DNA of 64,000 nucleotides. Source: Notamacropus eugenii. Taxonomy: Eukaryota; Chordata; Mammalia; Diprotodontia; Macropodidae. Numbering within the stretch: position 1 is the stretch's first letter; each line of letters begins with the position of its first letter. Shown piece after piece: positions 37,701 through 43,627 of the stretch. The notes below the pieces were generated by a model that made no database searches, was not told where the DNA came from, and saw only the letters and a program-made list of their open reading frames with translations. Where the stretch lies: NCBI RefSeq assembly GCF_028372415.1, contig NC_092879.1, positions 101,471,828-101,535,827 of the forward strand, read 5' to 3'. The translations under genes were made by a program, and so were the position numbers.

Positions 37701-40700
37701 TGGAGGAGCCTCTCAGCCTGGGTTATGGAGTATGGGGAAGGGGACCCTAAAGGCCTGGAATTTGGAGCAATAGTCCAATTTTGAGGTTTTACACTTGAAG
37801 AAACTGAGGCCCAGAGATGCCTATGTCACACAGAGTCAGGCTGTCATGACTCCAATTCCAAGATTCTTTCTTCTCAGGGGCAGGACTTCTGTTGAGCAGC
37901 CAAGGTTTTTGAAATCCTGGAGTGGAGGGGACAGGACTAAGTGACACTGATCTCCATTTTCTCCTTTTTCTCCTCTCACTTCAGGAGCATGGAGGGCATG
38001 GAAATCCCCAACATTCAGAACCGAATGTTCCAGAAACTGGCCAACCTGTCACACATGTGAGAGCCTGGGAGGGGGAGAGGGTTGGGGGATGGTTAAGGGA
38101 GGGCTGGGGAGTGGCTGAGGGCTTTGGGGTTCAACTCAGTTCAGGAAAGCCAGAAACAACCCTTTAACCAAACTCTATTTTCTTATTGTTGGTGGGGGTG
38201 AGAGAGTGGGTGCCAAGGTGATAGGGACAGGGTGGGGATTTGGCAGATCTGGGAAAAAGACTTTCCCGTGGTGGCTCAGTGGTCAGTGGACTTAGACCTT
38301 TCTCTGAAGTAGGGAAGACTTGAGTGATCCTCAAATTAATCCTCATGCCCTTGTAACAAAAGGGTCTCCCCCAAAATCTCCCTTCATCTACTTATTAGCA
38401 GCCAAATGGAAGAGTTGGTGGGGTCAGTTTTGGGGTGCCCACCAGGGCAACAAGGACACGAACAAGTTGGAGCAGCCATCCCGAGCTAAGCCAAGGGTCT
38501 CCGGTCTTTGCTTTATAACAACAAAACCAATACAATACCACTAATAACAATGGCTAGCATTTATGTAGCATGCACTGCGTACCAGACACCATCATCTCAT
38601 TTCATCTTCACAACAAACCTGGGAGGGAGGGTATATTCTGGTCCCCATTTTACAGTTCAGGAAACTGAGGCAGCCAGCGGTTTGATGACTTACCTAGGAT
38701 CATCCATTTGAACTCAGGTCTCCTTGACTTCAGGTCAGTGCTCTGTGTGCTATGGCACCCCCTAGCTGTCTCAGAGAATTGACTGAAGGTTAACCTAGAA
38801 AAGAGGAGGATGTCTTCGGATATTTAAAGGGCCCTCTCATGCCAAGGGGGCAGATTTAGGGTCTTTTAGAAGCTCATTGGAGGTCAACAGTCAATCAACA
38901 AACATTTACTAGGCACTATGTGTGCTAAGCACTGAAGATACAATGAAAGCCAGAAACAGTCTCTGTCCTCAGGAGCTGACAATCTAAGGGGGAGCCATCA
39001 CTCAAACAAATACGCAGAAACAAACTCTATAAGAGGGAAAAGTCAATTCTATACAGTAAAAGAAAGGCACCAGCATTAAGGGAGGTCCAGTCAGAGAACA
39101 GGCTTCCTGGAGAAGGCAGCCAGGGAAGTTGGGAGACAGGCAGGAAAGCATTCCAGGCATGGGGGTTGGGAGTGAGGCAGCTAGAGAAAATGCACAGAGC
39201 CAAGAAGAAATGGGAGGTCTTGTTTGAGAAATAGCCAGGAGGCCGGTTTCACTGGATGGAAGAGGATGTGGTGGGAAGTGAGGTGTGAGAAAACTGCAAA
39301 GGGAGGAGGGAGCAGAGCGTGAAGGGCATGAAATACCAAGGAAAGCTCCTGGAGACCCTAGAGAGCCACTGGAGTCTACTGAGTTAGGGAGTGACATGAT
39401 CATATCTGCGTTTTGACAGCTGAGTGGAGAAAGGAAGAGAGCCTTGAGGCAGAGAAACCAAGCAGGAGTTGGTGCAACAATCTAGGTCTGAGGTGATGAG
39501 GAGAGAAGGGAGTGTATCTGGGAGATGCTACAAAGGTGATATTGGCAGGATTTGGCAATATCTCAGTTATGAGAGGGTTAGAGAGAGTGAGGTGTCAAGG
39601 ATGATACCTAGATTGGGAGCCTGGGGGATCTGGGAGGATGGGGGGAGAAGAGTAATCAGGAAGAGGGGAGGCTTTGGCAGAGAAAGACAATGACTTCTCG
39701 TCTTTCTGATGTTTCTTGTTTCTTATAGATATATTGAGTTTCAGATGTCTACCAGACAGCCAATTTGACATATCTCATAGGCAGTTGGAGATGTGAAAGT
39801 GGAGGTCAGGAAAGAGGTTAGGGCTGCCTAAATAGTTTGGAGAATCATCTTCATAGAGCTAAATATGAAATCCCCAGGAGCTAATGAGATCATTGAGTGA
39901 AATAGTACAGAGGTAGAGAAGAAGAGGGTCCAGAATGGAGCCCTGGGGGACCACCACAGTTAGCACAACCTCAGTGAAGATCCAGCCATAGAAGATGAGC
40001 CCTAGGAAAATGCAGTGTCCCAAATACCAGGAGAGAAGAGAGTATCCACTAAAAAGGGGTTATCTGTCCTGTCCGAGGCTGTGGAAGCGGGGGGGAGGGG
40101 CTGGGTGGAGAGGGGGATGAGGGCTGAGGAAAGGCCACTACATTTGTACAAGTACCTTTGGAGAGAGCAGCAACAGGTGAATGATGAAGTTGGAAGCCAG
40201 ACTGCAGTTAGACAGAGGCAGAGACAGAGAGGACAAGGAGCAGAGGAGCCTTCTTCACTTTGGCCGTCCAGGGAAGGAGAGCCATCTATCAGTAGCCAGC
40301 AGGATGGATAGAACAACTGAGAGAGAATGGGAGAAATATGGGCACCTTTGTAGATGACGGGGAAGCAGCCAGTAGACAGAGACTGGAGATTGGCGAAAGC
40401 GCAATAAAGTCTCCTAGAGGAAACTGGATGGAATGAGAGGTGGTGGTGGACCTGGTACCACTCCTGGGCCTTCTTGTCAAAGAGAACGGAGGGAGAGCCT
40501 GAAGCTGAGATTAGCTAGCCACCTGGTGGGTTGAGTTTCGAACTCAGATTGCTGAGGAAGCAGAGGCAGGGACTGGAGGCAAAGTTTTCAAGGCATTTGT
40601 CAGGGATGGAATGCAAGAGCTTGAGGGCGCGATGAGCTCAGTTCTTCTGTCCTCCAGTGTTGACAGGTTTCAGGAAGTTGAAGCTTGGAGGGGGAGCCAT

Positions 40701-43569
40701 GGGGAGGAGGGGGAGCGAGAGGCGCAGGCCGTGTGGAGGCCACCTTGGGTCTTGGTCTGGGCAGTAACCCACTCTTCTCCCTGTGCACCCTGCCCTGCAG
40801 TTACTTCGACCACTTTCAGTACTGCAGCTACGCTCCCCATGTTCGCAGCTGTCAGCCCAACACAGATGGCATCTCCTCCTTGGAGAACCTGCTGGCCAAC
40901 CTGCTCCTTCGAGTCTTCGTCTGGGTCATCGCCTGTGCCACCTGCCTGGGCAATCTTTTCGTGGTCTGCATGCGCTCCCTTATCGTGCCCGAAAACTTCC
41001 AGCATGCCATGGCCATCAAGTGTCTGTGCTGTGAGTCAGCCCGAAGGGGCCCTGCCAGGGGAGCCACAACCCCCCAGAGGACCAGGGTACCAGGGAGTAA
41101 GGGAATGAGATTTATTAAGTACCTGCTGTGTGCCTACAAATAGGACCCTGGGAAGAAGGTGATAGTATTATCTTCTTCTTATAGTTGGGGAAACAGAGGA
41201 AGACAGATGTGAAGTGACTTTTCCAGGGTCACACATCTCTTAAGTGTCTGACTGACTCCAGGCCCTGTACTCTATCCATTAATTCTGAGGTGTTGCAACC
41301 TAGCAACAAAGATTATAAAGTCCATTTTACAGAAGGGGAAAGTGAGATCCAGAGTACTTTACTGGATGCCCTCAGAGAACTTACATTCTAGTTGGATTCC
41401 AGTAATAGCTAGCTTTGGAGATGGTGATCCCAGGAACAGAGGAGACACTAGCAAGGTCTCCTCTGGGTGTGACCACACTTGGCTAGAGGCTCAGGTTCTG
41501 AAATGCCATGGTTTCTCGGTCCAGGAATGGTCCCTCCTGCCACCCTGGTGCACAGATGCCCAAACTCCCTCACAGCCATGCAAACACATGCGTATCCACA
41601 CATCCAGCCCACACATGCAGACTCCCCTGGGTCCAGTTCGCAGGGCAGTGCACAGCTGGGTCTCATACCCATCTGTCTCTTTGTCCCACCCCAGGTGCTG
41701 ACTTCCTCATGGGTGTTTACCTGTTCTTTATTGGCGCCTCTGACCTGCGCTATGCTGGCGAATACAACAAGCATGCCCAGGCTTGGATGGCCAGCTCCCA
41801 GTGCCAGGCTGTGGGCTGCCTGGCCATGCTGTCCTCTGAGGTCTCCGTGCTGTTACTCACCTACATGACGCTCGAGAAGTACGTGGGCATCGTCTTTCCT
41901 TTCAGCCACTACCGGGCTGGCCGCAGGCAGACCCTCGCCACTCTGGTGGCCATCTGGCTAGTGGGCTTCACCATTGCAGTGGTGCCCTTCTGGAGCAGAG
42001 GCCCCTTTGGCAATTACTATGGCAGCAATGGCGTCTGCTTCCCTCTCCATTTTGATGCCCCTGAGAGCACCATGGCCCAGCACTACTCCACTGCCATCTT
42101 CTTAGGTAAGAGGGTCTGCCTGAGAGGATCTTGGGGGTAAGGTGGGGGTAGCTGCCATTAAGTTCATGAGCTGGACCTCATTGGTTACCTGGAGGGATGA
42201 ATAGAGGCTTGAGATCTCAGGCAGACATCAGGTGCCCCCCCCCCAAAACACCTCAGAGCTTGGGTTCCTCCTGGGGAGCGCTTCTCAGAGCTCAGTCATA
42301 GGATCCCACAGCTAGAGCTGGGGCCCTCACAAGGACCTCCTAGCGGGTTGAGGCCACCCCCCCACCTTGAAATCTTCTAGCCGACTTTAGTGGCATGCCC
42401 CCCTTTGGCAGTCCCTTGGGAAAGAAGCCAATGGATGCCTTCTCAGAATCAGGATTGGTGCCTACATTGAAGGCAATGCTAAAATCCAATCTGAAGGTCA
42501 TGAAATAATGTCATTTTTTCCCTCATCCAAATTCACAGACCCCCTGAAATCCATCTACAGACTCCTTGAGGGTCCCTAGACCCTAGGTTAAAAGCCCCTT
42601 CTCTAGAAAGACAGTCAATCAATACATTTATTAAGAGTATCCTATATGCCAGGCTCCAGCACTCCAAAGACACACCGTGTAAATATTAGCGATTACCCAG
42701 CAAGCCTCTGTTGGCAGCTAAGAAGACCAAGGTAAAGAATCAAAGAGCCTTTGCCCTCAAGAAGCGCATTTAGGGTTAGCTTGTGTTCTTATGTGGGAGG
42801 CAACAGGTGTGAGCATAACATATACATATACATATGTACATTCGTAGGCCTACACGTATACACGCACACAGTGCATGCGCATACCATACACATATGCTTC
42901 CTGCACACCTGTACATGGTGTACAATCTGCGCATAGGCGCACCCATGCATAAATACATATGTGTGATATGTATGATCTACACATGTGCACACATATACAG
43001 AATCAATACAAAGTAGTTGACTGTTGCCCCTCCTGGATCACTGCCTTGTGTAGTTCAGTGAAACATGCAAGTGAAACATGACCCAAGACAGGTCATAGTA
43101 GAGAGCTCTGATAAAAGGAGACTCACTGGAGAAGAGATCTTTGCCAAGAAAATTCCCTGGCTAGCGTGGTTCATGGAGTCATGGAGAGATGGACAACAAC
43201 ATTAACAAGTTGATTGCTAAGTTGGTTGTACGGGAGATGGAGCTCCAGCTCTATTAGGAAGGAAGGTCAGTATGTCCCATCCATGAACACTGTTCTGGGC
43301 TGCTGCAGGGGTCAACCTGATCGCCTTCATTACCATGGTCGCGGCCTACAGTAGCATGTTCCACTCGGTTCGGGTCTCTCGTGCCCGCTCAGCAGAGCCC
43401 GGCAGCTTTTCTCGGGAGGTCTCCATTGCCAAGCGTTTCTTCTTCATTGTCTTCACCGACGCCCTCTGCTGGCTTCCCATCTTCCTCCTGAAGCTGCTGT
43501 CGCTGCTGCAGCTGGAAATCCCAGGTGTGCAAAGCAAAGGGAATCCTCCCTGAAGCATCCCTTCCCCCC

Positions 43570-43627
<58 letters not shown>

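Noticed and set aside
42106-42140. Continuation of exon 16 past its donor ([11 protein letters not shown] then stop)
   Set aside because: A shadow of intron read-through; GTAAGA is a good donor and exon 17 completes helix 5.
43525-43552. Continuation of exon 17 past its donor to a stop at 43551
   Set aside because: The frame GVQSKGNPP ends at once, and family structure plus phase 1 require splicing to exon 18.
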